Assembly (NCBI GenBank): GCA_030847615.1
Contig: JAUMIR010000005.1
Coordinates: forward strand, 168,358,596-168,422,595
Source of the DNA: Gambelia wislizenii
Lineage: Eukaryota; Chordata; Lepidosauria; Squamata; Crotaphytidae
DNA: 64,000 nt
Reading direction: 5' to 3'
In this document: positions 10,353 to 22,332 of the stretch, in pieces
How positions within the stretch are numbered: position 1 is the stretch's first letter
Layout of the letters: each line of letters starts with the position of its first letter
The notes under the pieces: model-generated
What the model was told of the DNA's origin: nothing
The model's input: only the letters and a program-made list of their open reading frames with translations
The model's database searches: none
Translations under genes and position numbers: made by a program

Positions 10353-11844
10353 TGCAATTCCAAAATGCCCAAGGGGATTCTGGGAGTTGTATTCCAAAAA
10401 AGTAATTGTCTCAAGCTCTTCTTGCGCTTGTCACAAAGGAGTGGGGTGCAGGTCACAAAGAAGTGGGGTGCATTTATGTAGTATGTGGGGAAATAATCAT
10501 TGTAATGTAAAAGCAATCTTGTGTACCTCATTCACATCCTAAGATAAGTCTAGGGTTTTTCCCTGCATGCTTTTGATCTCCCAAGTTCCCTTTCTCTTAT
10601 TTCGCTGGGCACTTCCAGCCAACTGGACTGCTGAGTCATTCAACACATGACCTAATTTAAATTTTATTGCTCTATGTAAGTTCTCTTTTAAGTTAGAGTC
10701 TCCATGAGGCTGTAGCCATTTTAAGCCATATTATCTTCATTTAGCCATCTTTCTTGAAACCATGCCATGACGTTCACCATGCAGCCTCTTACCGCTGTAG
10801 GCTGGGTGAGTTTTCCTACCCTAAATTCTCTTAGTGAGTTAGGAAACTCTTTTAAAAGTTTGTTTTAGTATGTAGATTGAGATTGATATACCTTCAGTAA
10901 ACTTTTGATTTGCATTTTAAACTGACTCCTTTGTTTTTGTAATGAGTCTAATTTAACTGAGTAATCTCAGACCTCTGAACACACCTTTTAAATGTTAATT
11001 GAGCTTGTCTTAGCATTCCTAAGTTGCACTCTGCATGAAGTTAAAAGTAAACAAATGATTTTTAAAAGAAGATAATTCTTGTTGCTTTTTAAAGGACTAG
11101 ATCCTGGAATTTTTAATACAATCTTATTTTTTAGACTCATTACTCCTACAATGTATCTTGCTAGGACTTCACTCTAGTCAGTGTGTTCCAGGCAATAGCT
11201 ACTACTCACCCAGGAATCTACTACAAGGATAGGTTTAGCTCATGTTTGATACAAAAATTGGCTCTCTGGCCTGGGATGCCTGAGCACACAAAACAACTGG
11301 TTCATGCTTGCAGCTAAGGATAATTACATAAAGTTTCCATTTTCTGAATAAGAAGAGTATGATATGGAATGAAGCAGGGTTGCAAACAGATTCCAGAAAT
11401 ATAAACTTTGAGCACTTACTTCTAAACATATCCTGTGCCAAATGTTCTAGCATGGCCACCCCACAGCCCTCCTAGACAGATGGAGCTAGGGTTGGGTTTT
11501 TTGTTTTTGATTTTTTTTGGTCTTGTTCTCTCCGTCTTTTAAACAGATGGCAAACATGTTCATAGGATCTACGCAGAGTGGCTTATAATCATAAATAAGC
11601 AGAGAAAGAATTTGGCCAGACCATGTTCACCCTCCTACTTTTCAAAAGTAAGATGACAAATTATCTGTTCTTGTGGTAGGTGGGGAGACACAAACCCCTT
11701 CTGCACTTCAAGCAGTGGAAAAGTCCCCCCCCCCTTTGTACCTCAGGATTGAACTCTTGGGATGGTTTATATTCACTTGCCTGATATAAAGAGCAGAGGG
11801 CTAGGAAATTTGATTGAGAATCAACTTAAATGTTCTCTGACTGT
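10353..11844. other. Largely unique sequence with a small MITE remnant
   Basis: A remnant with GGGGATTCTGGGAGTTGTA lies at about 10370-10400 and resembles 32573-32690. The rest shows no gene and no named repeat. Confidence 0.45.
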
Positions 11845-12000
11845 GGCTGCATCTGCACTGCAGAAATAATCCAGTTTGACACCACTTTAACTGCTGTGGC
11901 TGAGTGCTATGGAATCCTGGGATTTGTTGTTTGTTGTGGCACCAGAGCTCTCTGACAGAGAAAGCTAAATATCTCACAACAATGAATGTTATTGTATTGT
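11845..12000. mobile_element. Half of a palindromic MITE
   Basis: It opens GTGGCTGCATCTGCACTGCA and continues with the left arm seen in the complete copy at 31737-31958, including CAGTTTGACACCACTTTAAC and ATCCTGGGATTTGTTGTTT. The opposite arm is missing after about 12000. Confidence 0.7.
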
Positions 12001-12544
12001 TCTTCCAATAATGATTGTCTATCTCAGTGCGATAATAATTAAACAGGGGGAAACCTGATTCATTGCAATATGCTACAGAGCAAGAACATGCAAAATGTGT
12101 TACTTTATATTTTTATGTTAGTGTTATCGATGATATTTCTAGCTCTGACTGTTGTTGTTTTTGTTGTTTGTGTTGTTCTAGTTCCTCTTGGGAGGAAGAT
12201 TAATAGAAAAGAATAGCAGGGGGGGTCTGAATTGAAGCTCATTCAATTAATTGGATTCACACAACTATTGACCCATCATTTAATGGCTAATTCAATAAAT
12301 CTACTCTAGTTAGGAATAACAACAAGATTCAGGCTCTAAGTCTTGTTAGTGGCTGTGAGAATGTAAAATGCATTCACGTTGATCAATTATCCAGCTGTGA
12401 AAGAGTGGGCAAAAGCTGAGTCTATGAAAATTTGAGTAGAGAAGGACACTTCTATATCTGGAGCTTTTTCTGTCTGGAGGAAACTAAAAATCCTTGGATC
12501 CAGATAGGAAAGAACAGTTCTGAACATGTTTAGAGAAAAAAGTA
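12001..12544. other. No recognised feature
   Basis: AT-rich sequence with no named repeat. Confidence 0.45.
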
Positions 12545-13210
12545 ATTTCTTTTTTAAAATATATATTTTTATTTCCAGAGAAATTAAAAGTAAAAATAAA
12601 TTTACACAACTCCACAAACAGTACATTGATTATTTCCATTCTTCAATTACCTCTTAATATACACTACTTCCCTTGTCTTACATTCCCCAAGTGGCATAAC
12701 TTGTAGTTACTTTCCAACTACTTTTTTAACTATAAACTATAATGTACTATATCTTCTCTTAAGACGCTTTTTGCTTTAAATCCTTCACACCTCTTGTAAT
12801 AAGATTTCCTTTCTCAATTTTATTTTTGTTGTCCTATTTTATTTTTTTGATCTTAGTTTTCCTGTATTTCCAATAACCATTCTCCTTTTAAATCCCATCT
12901 TTTTTTCCAATAGTTTATCGGTTGCCATTCTTCTTTCAATTTGTTTGTATACCTCTTATTTAATACATGTGTTAACATATCATTATTTTTCATTTCCTTC
13001 AATTTAAAAAGCCATTCATCTATCTGTGGCATTTCTTCCCTCACCCTCCCACATTTTGCCACTATATTTAATCTCGCCGCAGTAACTAAGTATAAAATCA
13101 TTCATCCGTATTGTTTTTGAATTTTCATTTCCAACGTTTTTGTTATGTTTAATAAATAAAGTTTGGGGTCAATTCTAAATTGTATTCCTAACCATTTCAA
13201 TGTTGGACCC
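12545..13210 (-). mobile_element. L1 LINE, C-terminal end of ORF2 and 3' UTR (antisense)
   Basis: The minus-strand translation includes a Phe-Arg-Ile-Asp-Pro-Lys-Leu-Tyr segment (about 13150-13190), then VTAARLNIVAK and PQIDEWLFKLKEM, and a Trp-Lys region typical of the extreme C-terminus of squamate L1 ORF2. A short A/T-rich 3' UTR follows towards 12545. The plus-strand L1 at 60180-60995 has the matching ITAARLIHAK block. The copy is 5'-truncated and contains a stop. Confidence 0.75.
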
Positions 13211-13261
13211 ACCTACCTGCCTGTTTGGCAAGCTGCCTCCCACCTCAGGTTAGTAGAATAG

Positions 13262-13300
13262 CCACTTCCATTGCAATAATAATAATAATAATAATAATGG
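13262..13300. repeat. (AAT)n microsatellite
   Basis: About eight perfect ATA/AAT units. Confidence 0.9.
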
Positions 13301-13839
13301 AATCACATAATGCAAAAAGAAGACACAGACTTGCATAAAATCTGTTCATGATAATTTATGTATGTAAATTAAGAAATAATCACCACGGTTTAATGATAAA
13401 CATCTCACTATCAGGGATAAGACTGTGACCAGGTGCCATGTATTATAGTTCAGATCAGTGCAGGTGCAGGCAGTTGGTGGGTAACTTCAGGGCAGGTACC
13501 CTTCCTTCGCCTTTAATCTGGACATAACCCTTCAGAGAGAGAGAGAGAGAGAGTCTTTGACATAGAAGACTATCCCCTACAAAGGACAAAGGACCACCAA
13601 ATCGTTACCTCTTTACAAGAATAAGGGAAGTTTGTTGCAAAGGGGAAATCTACAATATTCCATCCTAGCTTTTGCCAGCATTTGTGTAAGGGCTGTGAGT
13701 ATTCAGAAGGAATGCTTGCAAGTATGAAGGTGGCCTGTGAACCAAATAACTGCTGCATCATCCATCCTATTGGCTAGATGGGGTTGTAACTTTGAGATGT
13801 ATAGTCTATATGGCTGTGGGCAGCCACATGAAGGTGAAT

Positions 13840-14011
13840 GTACATCTCTCATCTATGATAGTGGTAGAAATCTTGCAGCTCTCACATGGTTGTTGGACTG
13901 CAAGACCCACCCAGCCTCTCCTGCATAGCCAATGGCAAAGAATTCTGGGAGCTGCAATTCAAAAAACATCTGGAGGGATGCATTATTATTATTATTATTA
14001 TTATTATTTAA
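13840..14011. mobile_element. MITE remnant followed by (ATT)n
   Basis: The segment contains TGGGAGCTGCAATTC and AAACATCTGGAGGGATGCA, the right-arm pattern of the hAT-like MITEs that pair with a CAACTCCC arm. A run of about nine ATT units follows at 13981-14008. Confidence 0.55.
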
Positions 14012-15087
14012 TTTATATAGTAACATCAATGTACATGGTGCTTTACAAGTAAAACAACAACAACAAAACAGCCAGCAAGGTTCTCACCCCTGATTTACGA
14101 GGAAAGATGTAGCAGGGGCCTCTCACAAGACTTTTATATGTGGATATCTGAAGCTGGGGGGAACACTAATTGCTTCAGATATGAAGTGGTACACATGGAG
14201 TATGTATAAAGTAACATTTTCTCCTTTAAAATTCACCTGACTGAAAGAAAATTATGCCCTTCTCACATTTTTCCTTCTTATTTGTGCCAGGAACTGGGAT
14301 CCCAGAACTATTTTTAAGGAGGGGGTGTATTTAACGCTGGCAGGCACATCATTATCAATTTTGACTACTTGTTAGTATGTTTTTACAAAGCAATCAAAAC
14401 GCAATACAATGCATTAAAACCAGCATTATTCTCATTGTCGTCGTCATCATCCAACAATCCAAGTACAGTTACAACAATAGCAAAATAAGAACCATTTAGT
14501 ACAATTTCTGACTGATAATGCTGCCAGGAGTCTTGGTGGCCCAATTTAGCCGCATCATTTTAGGGGGCTTAGCTTCCTCCCAGCCTAGTTTTAGGAGGGG
14601 CCTGAACCTCCCTCTCCCTGTGTCAGGGTCCCTGCCTTGAAATGTTTTCCAGATTACAAAATGCTTGGATCCTAACTCCCCTTCTAGGAATAAAACAGAT
14701 CTTTTCATGGAACATGGCTTTCTCACCTCTTCTTTTCCTCTGAAGTCTTCTCCTATGCCACAGCAAATCTCTTTGAGCTTTGGGCATCATTGGACTAATG
14801 ATGTACAAGTCAAACAGAATCTGTCTGATGTATGTTTCAGTAGATCAGCTGCTCTTGTCCACTCTGTCATCTGCTGAGCAGGGTTTTTTCATGCTATGGA
14901 TATGGGGCAAAAAAATAGTACCCTAAAGAATACACATTTTTCTACAAGGCATGTTAATATATGAAAGTCACTTATACACAAAAAATGAGATTTCTCTCCC
15001 TTCTCTTTTATTTGTATTTCTTTCAGCAACATCCAACCTTTTCAAAAGTAACACAATATCTTCACAGGGATGTAGGTAAATCTTTCT
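14012..15087. other. No recognised feature
   Basis: No gene or named repeat recognised. Confidence 0.45.
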
Positions 15088-15339
15088 AGGGGCCCATCTA
15101 CACGAGGGGGTAAAATCGGAGTACTTCTCAGTAATGACATTTTGCAGCAGCGAGGACATGTCTTAATGGTGTTTTTGGTCCTAGAAGCCCCCAGAAGCTT
15201 CACATGCCAGATGGTGGCTGTGAGTGATTTACTTGCATTAGTTATTTTCCGCTGTCAATCTTTTTTTAAAAAGTTATCTAAGGTACGCTGGAGCGATATA
15301 GCAATTTTCCGATTTAACAGGAAAGCAAAACAAGAACCC
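15088..15339 (+). mobile_element. Possible MITE fragment, left end only
   Basis: It begins GGGGCCCATCTACACGAGGG, the type of terminus seen in the TCTACAC family (compare 34728-35392). No inverted right end was found before the next repeat, so this is a tentative call. Confidence 0.35.
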
Positions 15340-15671
15340 CACCCTGTCTTATTGTCTTAGCGATTACTCATTAAGGCAAAAATCCAAGATGGTGGCAGCA
15401 GGCGCTTGCCCTTTTAGCAACCCAGCCCCCACACTCATCTGGCCAATCAGTTTTGCTCTTTCCTTCTAATCATTTGTCCAAATGAGCAGGAATGTGCACC
15501 CCTCTTGCTGTTTTTAAAATTTATGGGGAAAGCCATGAAGGCTTTTCCTGCATTGCTTTTGCTGCTTTGCCCCCTGCCTCCAAATAGTGTCAATTGGTGC
15601 ATGATCCCATTTAGACAGGTAGGATTCCCAGCAAATTCCATGAGGGGTATTTTCACCACTTAGACAACCCC
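15340..15671 (-). mobile_element. MITE of the GGGGTTGTCT family, antisense
   Basis: The right border ends in AGACAACCCC, and GGGGTATTTTCACCACTTAG precedes it. These are the reverse complement of the left end of 6606-6960. A diverged complement of the CCATGTTGGATTTT block is at about 15385. Confidence 0.65.
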
Positions 15672-15785
15672 TATAACTTTCAAGAGCAATGGATCCTTTC
15701 TGCCCAGCCACAGATTCATTGAGAGGAGACAGTTTACCATCATGAGCATGCCATGCCTTCAGTTCTCGAGATCCATCAGATGACA

Positions 15786-16110
15786 AGCCTGAGTAGCTTT
15801 AAAAAAGCACTAAAGACGGATCTCTTTCGGCAGGCCTTTCCTAATTGGATCCCGGCCTCAGGGGATCCTGGCCTCTTTTAGTCCGCTGGCTATTTATTGT
15901 ATTTATTATTTTTAAAGGTGATTTTAGACAGTTGCTTTTAATTTATATTTGTTTAATATTTTTTTATGGGGGAGGGTGGGGGTGGGGGGTGTTTAGGGAT
16001 TTTTATATGTATTGTATTTTAATTTTTGTAAGCTGCCCTGATTGTTTTAACAGAGGGGCGGGGTATAAATAAATTTTATTATTTATTATTATTATTATTA
16101 AAATTTGACA
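15786..16110 (+). mobile_element. LINE 3' end (L2/CR1-like)
   Basis: The segment starts with a diverged ORF2 C-terminal stretch whose translation has the Leu-Phe-Arg-Gln-Ala-Phe motif (CTCTTTCGGCAGGCCTTTCC). It continues through a T-rich 3' UTR and ends at GTAAGCTGCCCTGATTG, GGGGCGGGGTATAAATAA and an ATT run. Positions 15920-16080 are almost identical to 46230-46380. The tail is also shared with the SINE at 39941-40207. Confidence 0.75.
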
Positions 16111-16249
16111 CTCGTAGATTCCATGGCACATTTTGCTGGCACTCCTGATTAGGACAGAATGCAGAGCGGTGTTTATGGAGAGCACAAAAATTCCCCCATC
16201 TCACATAATGAAGGAGCAACTTAGGGTCCTAAACCAGGTGGCCATGAGT

Positions 16250-16440
16250 CCTTTCACCTTGCTCAGTTATAACTCTATGATTCTACTTTAACTGCCATGG
16301 CTGCATTTTATGGAAGCCTGGAAAGGATACTTAAAAAGTCTCAGCCAGAAGCTCAAATGATAAACACCACTATCCCATAGGATGTAACTGTGGCAGTTAA
16401 AGTGGAATCATAACACTATAGCTGTGTAGGGTAAAATAGT
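16250..16440. mobile_element. Palindromic MITE copy (decayed)
   Basis: The left arm has AACTCTATGATTCTACTTTA with ACTGCCATGGCTGCATTTTA. The right arm has GCAGTTAAAGTGGAATCATA and AACACTATAGCTGTGTAGG. It belongs to the same family as 4183-4381. Confidence 0.6.
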
Positions 16441-16927
16441 GCTGCAATAAGTAGTCCTACACTTTCTGAGTGTAAACATTAGTGTGGGTTTTGTTTTCTT
16501 TGTGAGTGTTTGCCTACACTGAAACAGACAATTATGTCTCAAATGCTCCCATATGAGTTGGATAAAGCATTTGACAAGATTGCACCTTTTCCCAACACAC
16601 TGTTTTGACGACAGTTGCTGAAAGGATTCACAACAGACTAAAAGGTAAACCTGTTACACCACTCATTTCGTTGTTCAAACCACTTTACCAGATGGGTTAA
16701 GAACATGTTAAAACTTCTGGGAAAGCAGCCAGTCTGTTCTGGACGGTTCTTTTGGAAAGCTTGTCATTATGTCTGAAACCCAGTAATATAACAGAGATGC
16801 TTTACAGGGTTGAAGTGCCTCTACTTTTCTAGATAGTGTTATATTTGGGGGGTGGAAAGAGAGAGAGAGAGAGACCCCCTCCTAAGCTTCCCTGTCCAAT
16901 CAGAATTTAGCTGCAATCCTACAGTAA

Positions 16928-17810
16928 GGGCTTTATCAGACTAACCCCCCATTAACGTTCTTTTGCCCGCATATTTTGTGGTGTTTTTATGCTGGCAAAA
17001 GAACCCCCCCACCAGACCTACCTTGAGCAGAGTTAAAGAGGCAGCCCCAGCATAAACAGAGCACAAACAGAGCTCTGTTTACTTCCAGGTTCAAGATCTC
17101 AGCAATTCTCACAAGAAGATGCGAGCATGGTAAATTTGAAAAATAAACCAAAATACATATAAAAAACATACACACAAACACAGACACACACTTTGGACTT
17201 TTTCGGACGCGAAGAAAGTAACGCAAGGAGCCTCGTCAGCTTGCAAGGCTGCTGCGCTGCAAAGCATCAATTTCGTATGACGCTTGCCCCTGCTGGTACT
17301 GTTGCGTTACCGCGGGGAGAGTTGAGCATCATATTTCGTTGATTTTTACTCACAATCAACTTTTGTGAGTAAAAATCAACGAAATATGACGCTCAACTCT
17401 CCCCGCGGTAACGCAACAGTACCGGCAGGGACGAGCATCATACAAAACTAATGGTTTGCAGCGCAGCAGCCTCGCAAGCTGACGAGGCTGCTTGCGTTAC
17501 TTTCTTCGTGTCCGAAAAAGTCCTTTAAAACTAAATAGTGAACCAGGGAGATAATTTTAAAAAGTGTACAGTACCTGGTATTTGCAATCTCACCCAGAAG
17601 TGTGCAGCCCATTGACACTGTATTCACATGAGCACAATGCCGTACAGTTTCAAATGCTGTCAATGCTGTCAACAAAGTGCCATGGGAGATCTATTGACAG
17701 CTTGGCCCATCAATAAAAAGGAACAGCTTTTGGACTTGACACGATTTCAAAAGGACATAATATGATATACGCACTCTTTTATGTTAATTAGGCATGGTTA
17801 TGACGCCATA
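16928..17810 (+). mobile_element. Harbinger-like MITE interrupted by a foldback element
   Basis: The left end GGGCTTTATCAGACTA is one change from the GGACTTTATCAGACCA terminus of the copy at 54203-54776. The two share the GCTGGCAAAAGAAC block and the internal TTGACAGCTTGG-CCATCAATAAAA palindrome (17692-17716). They also share the region ending TATTTGC. A 329-bp foldback element (17195-17523) sits inside. The right terminus is unclear because the sequence meets the inverted duplication at 17811. Confidence 0.65.
17195..17523. mobile_element. Long near-perfect foldback MITE
   Basis: Two arms of about 160 bp are almost exact reverse complements around a 7-base loop near 17356-17362. The termini are GGACTTTTTCGGAC and GTCCGAAAAAGTCC. 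TTT flanks both ends, consistent with a 3-bp target duplication. The high arm identity argues for a young insertion. It shares its terminal 14 bases with one change with 52434-52665. It encodes nothing. Confidence 0.85.
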
Positions 17811-18054
17811 TTTGCCAAGCTAGTGAGTCCTAACTGACCATTCAAGGCCAAGATGGCTTGCTCCAACACTCTTTTCACCCGAGAATCATAGAATCATAGA
17901 GTTGTGGTCTCTTCCAACTCTATGATTCTATGATTCTCGGGTGAAAAGATTTTTCTCAGCAACAATGTTATTAGCAATCTCTGCTATAATGCAGAGTGTT
18001 GGAGCAAGCCATCTTGGCCTTGAATGGTCAGTTAGGACTCACTAGCTTGGCAAA
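17811..18054. repeat. Inverted duplication centred on a CR1 tail
   Basis: The left arm (17811-17903) and right arm (17916-18054) are reverse complements around a 12-base centre (GTGGTCTCTTCC). Matching outer words are TTTGCCAAGCTAGTGAGTCC and GGACTCACTAGCTTGGCAAA. The right arm has about 46 extra bases (about 17950-17995), so the arms differ by one insertion or deletion. The centre and inner arms are a CR1 3' tail (ACTCTATGATTCTATGATTC). Confidence 0.85.
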
Positions 18055-18993
18055 AGACCCATGCTTGATGGAGACAAAAACTATCAGAACTGGTTTGTTG
18101 ATCTGGATCAACACAGCTGCTAGAATTTTTGAACTCTCTTCAGGTGCCTGGTTCTGGAGACTGTCATGACAAGCACCTGGTGACAGTGACAGTTCAGAAC
18201 TGTCCACAACACCATTGCCAAAACCTGGCAGATTCTGAAAACCAATACAGCCCACAATATGGCCACAAGCAACTATGTGGACATCATTAACTGTTCATCT
18301 AGGATGTCTGGGTTGGAGTAGGTCAAACATGGATAATGGAAGAAGAGTAAAAGTAGTAAGATAGATAACTACTCCCTCAGGCCGGCAGAAGGACCAGGAG
18401 ATATAGAGTTAAAGTAGCCACAGCCTATGATTATTCTATTTGATGGGTGCACTCTAAACTAAATGCACCTAGAAATTGCTGTGAGACAATTCCAGAAAAC
18501 AATGGTGCAATGAAGTATGTGTGGAAGGGGGGGTTGTTTTTAGGCCAGAAAAGTGATTTTTGCTAAGATTCTGTGAGGAAAAACATAAGGGTGTGTAAGA
18601 GATTGAAAGTGGCACACTTGTCTTTCAAAATACTTATCTAGCATACCAACAAAGTCATTCAAATATATGGGAGAAAAGTATGGGACCATTTCAGGGAGAA
18701 AAGAATAAAGCTGCTCCCCTTTCCCATCTGGTTGTGAAAATGAGTGGGCACAATGTAATAAAATTCCCACTGGCGATATAATGCCAATTGTAATGGAAAG
18801 CATTAGTTGTGGACCCTATAGCAGTTAAAAGCACAGATTATGTAATACCAATGGTATTTGATCGTGCATTTATTACCACAGGTTTATTACAGCAGTCTCA
18901 TTCATAGGGTTGCCATGTGTCAAAGCTAACTTGACTACAATTAACAACAAAGTTACTGCTAATAGGTATGGTCATGTAGCTCAAATACAAGAG
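18055..18993. other. No recognised feature
   Basis: No gene or named repeat recognised. Confidence 0.45.
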
Positions 18994-19212
18994 CATTTTC
19001 ACGGTACACAGCTATAACACTATGATTCCACTTTAACTGTCATGTCAACATTCTGTGGAATCCTTGGGTTTGTAGTTTGATGAGGCACTTGAGCTGTCTG
19101 GTCACAAATTCTAAATGCCCCTCTTTAAACTGCAAATCCCAGGATTCCATAGGACAGAACCATGGCAGTTGAAATGAAACCATAGGTTTATAATTGTGTG
19201 GTGTGAAAGAGT
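18994..19212. mobile_element. Palindromic MITE (ACACTATGATTCCACTTTA family)
   Basis: The left arm GCTATAACACTATGATTCC and the right arm with GAAACCATAGGTTTATAATT are diverged inverted copies. The middle has TTTGTAGTTTGATGAGGCAC opposite AAACTGCAAATCCCAGGAT. It belongs to the same family as 4183-4381 and 41211-41435. Confidence 0.7.
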
Positions 19213-21061
19213 CCTGCCAAATAAAAAACTGTTTGAATTGAGGGTCCAGAGGTGCCATCAGTCCTGAAGGGGTTCCAGGCAAGGTGGAAAGCCTTTGCTC
19301 AATTGGCTCCTACCTGCTCCACACAGACACCTTGTTCAGGTTCTTGAAGAAAAACTTTCTGGAATGGGAGGACAACTCCTCCTCCCTCTCATTTCTTTTC
19401 TATTTTTTTCTTTTCTAATTTTTAGGGAGATTATTTGGGTTCTCCTTTTGAGAGGCTTCTGCTCTGCTTTCCTCCCTTGTTTAGCTGGGTGCTAAAAAAT
19501 TGCCCTGGATTCCCACTTGTTTGTCTATGGCTAGTAGTGCTACTGGGTGGCTTGATACATTTTGCATGACAAAAGGTGTACATGCCACTACCTATATTGT
19601 CAGTCTCAATAGTGAAGACAGTGCATTTCTTTAAGAGCTGTGATAAAGAGATTTAAGGGTGTGTGTGTGCGGGGGAACCTTTGGAAAGTATGCCCAGTAT
19701 CTGAAAGGAAAAACAGATTATTGTCTCCTTAATATGCAAAGTCTTAATGGATATTAGGGTGGAATGAACAAGATGTGGTTTTTTTTTTAAAGAAAGCTAA
19801 TTAAATTAGTCACATTCTATTAAATTCCAATGGTTTTTGTTCTTTAATTAAAGAAGAAACTGTGGACCAATGTAATGATCTGTGTTAAGTGAATTTTCAT
19901 CAAAAATCTTTACTGATGGACCCCACAAATGCAATCCAAACTTCACAAAACATGCCTGTGATGACTACAGTTCAAACACTATGCTATGTTGGAGAAAGAC
20001 CATAGGTCAATGGTAGAGTTGGAGATGTGTTGACAATAAGTACTGTATAGACAATATTTGTCTATATGGGACATGGGACATCTTGTTGATATTCAATAAA
20101 TATGGAACTGTCTATTGGCTGGCTACAATGCATCCAGTTAAACAAAATTTCTAATGGCATAATCATGTATCAGAGATCAATAAATAGATGAAGAGAACTA
20201 GGCAGAGAATAGAGTTCAGAATGCAGGATAGAATGGAGTGAGTTTCAGATTAGATGAGGTATTAGAACTGGGCTTAATAAATGGACAAGCCAAAGGCTTG
20301 CTTATACACAGATGCATATGATATTATTTCTGTACCCTGACTACTGATTACTTAAACCCTGTCATATATTTAAAGAGCATATTGTGGGTGTGAAGTATAG
20401 AGGATGTGGAAGTGTACACAACTACTCTGTTCGTAACAGTCTGATTGTGAGTAGGATTCTGTACTAAGGACCCAAATGTCCTCAGCATCTCCCTTCAAAA
20501 TATCTCAGTCTTACAGAGGAAGGTTGGAGGTGAATCTAGCACACATGTAGGGGTGAGCAAAGGATATTACTCTATGTCATATTCATATTCAGGACAATGA
20601 TAATAACAGATGGATCTGTTTCAATGGACTATTCCCAAAGTGTTTTAAGATGATGGGAAGTTATATGGGAGCTCTGTCATTGATGTCCCATTTTCACCTC
20701 ATACAAAGTGTCAGTTAATGTGATAGCTATAATGTGATTATCATGTATCCATGAACTGATGTTAAGAGGTAGGTCAAAAACTGGTCAGAGGAGACATTAA
20801 CAGGAGGATACAAAAGAGCCCTCTTACTGATGGCAACCTTCAAACTTTAGGGATTAGTGAAAGGGTAGGATACATTGCTTGGTAAAGTTACATTTTGGAT
20901 TAAAGGACTTTAGATCCCACAGCCACATAGCCAGTGGCCATGGTGACTAGGGGATTCAGCAGCTACTGAGAAGGTCCTCAGAGTGCAAGTTGGAGAGGAC
21001 TTCTGTACCTTTAATTGTTGTGTAAAACAGGCAATTTGCTTGTTGCTGACAAGCAACACAG
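19213..21061. other. Mostly unique sequence
   Basis: No gene or named repeat recognised in about 1.8 kb. The part 19700-19865 is rich in TTAATTA-type words without repeat hallmarks. Confidence 0.4.
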
Positions 21062-21249
21062 AATCATAGAATTACAGAGTTGGAAGGAGCCCCATAGGCC
21101 ATCAAATCCAATCCCCTACTCAGTGCAGTAAATCCAACTAGAGCATCCCCAGCAGGTAGCTGTCCAGCCTCTTTTTGAAGGCATCCAGAGAAAAGACTAC
21201 ACAACCTCTCTTGGTAATTGGTTCCATTGTTGATCAGCTCTTACTGCAT

Positions 21250-21315
21250 TCCTGCATGGCAGGGGGTTGGTCTGGATGGCCCTTGTCGTCTCTTCTAACT
21301 CTATGATTCTATAAG
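21250..21315 (+). mobile_element. CR1 3' tail inserted in an opposite-strand CR1
   Basis: The sequence CCTGCATGGCAGGGGGTTGG followed by TAACTCTATGATTCTATAAG is a CR1 3' end on the plus strand, inside a minus-strand CR1 whose sequence resumes after 21315. Confidence 0.75.
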
Positions 21316-22196
21316 ACATTCATTCTGATGTTCAGTCAAAACCTATCCCCCCACCAGTAACTTAAAACCATTAGACCCTCTGGGGCACCAGAAAACAAAC
21401 CTGCACCATCCTCTTTGTTACAACTTTTTATACATTTAAAGAGTGCTTATTTTTCTTCTTCACCAGACTGAACATGCCCAACTCCCTCAACCTTTCCTCA
21501 TATGTTTTGTACTCCATATATCTTATCGTCCTTGCTGCCCTTCACTGAACACACTCCAGCTTGTCTATATACTTTCTAAAATGAGGTGTCCAGAACAGAA
21601 TGTAGTACTCCATATAAGGTCTAACTAGTGCAGAATATAGTGGGGATATTCACAGAATCTTAGAGTTGGAAGAGATGACAAGAGCAATCCAGTCCAACCT
21701 CCTGCCATACAGAAATACACAATCACTCCCGACAGGTGGTCATCCAGCGTCTGTTTAAAAACTTCCGAAAAGGGAGACTCTACTACACTCCAAGGCAGTG
21801 TATTCCACTGTTGAACAGCTCTTACCATCAGGAAGTTCTTCCTAATGTTTAGGTGGAATCTCTTTTCCTGTAGTTTGAGTCTATTGCTCTGTGTCCTAGT
21901 CTATGGAGCAGCAGAAAACAAGCTTGCTTCATTCTCAGAATGACATCCCTTCAAATTTTAAACATGGCTATTATGTTAGCTCCAAACCTTCTCTTTTCCA
22001 GGCTAAACATACCCAATTCCCTAAGCTGCTCTGCATAGGGCATGGTTTCTAGACCTTTTTACCATTTTGGTTGCCCTCCTTTGGACACGTTCCACCTTGT
22101 CATTGTCCTTCTTGAACTGCAGTACCCAGAACTTGACACAGTATTCCAGGTGAGGCCTGTCCAAAAGTGTGGTACTACTATTTCTCTCGATCTAGA

Positions 22197-22332
22197 CCAA
22201 TGGTTTCCAAACGTTGGTCCTACAGGTGTTTTGGACTTCAACCCCCAGAAGACTCAGCCAGCTTGACCAACAGTTTGGAACTGTGGGAGCTGAGGTCCAA
22301 AACATCTGGAGGACCAAAGTTTGGAAACCACT
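22197..22332. mobile_element. hAT-like MITE with an 8-bp target duplication
   Basis: A 136-bp palindromic element with ends CCAATGGTTTCCAAAC and GTTTGGAAACCACT is flanked on both sides by GATCTAGA (22189-22196 and 22333-22340). An 8-bp duplication is the hAT hallmark. The core has TGTTTTGGACTTCAACCCCC and its inverted partner GGTCCAAAACATCTGGAGG. The host is the CR1, which contains the target word once in other copies (41940). Confidence 0.92.

Noticed and set aside
17195..17523. rho-independent terminator or microRNA precursor
   Set aside because: The hairpin is far too long and has transposon termini with flanking duplications; the setting is vertebrate genomic DNA.
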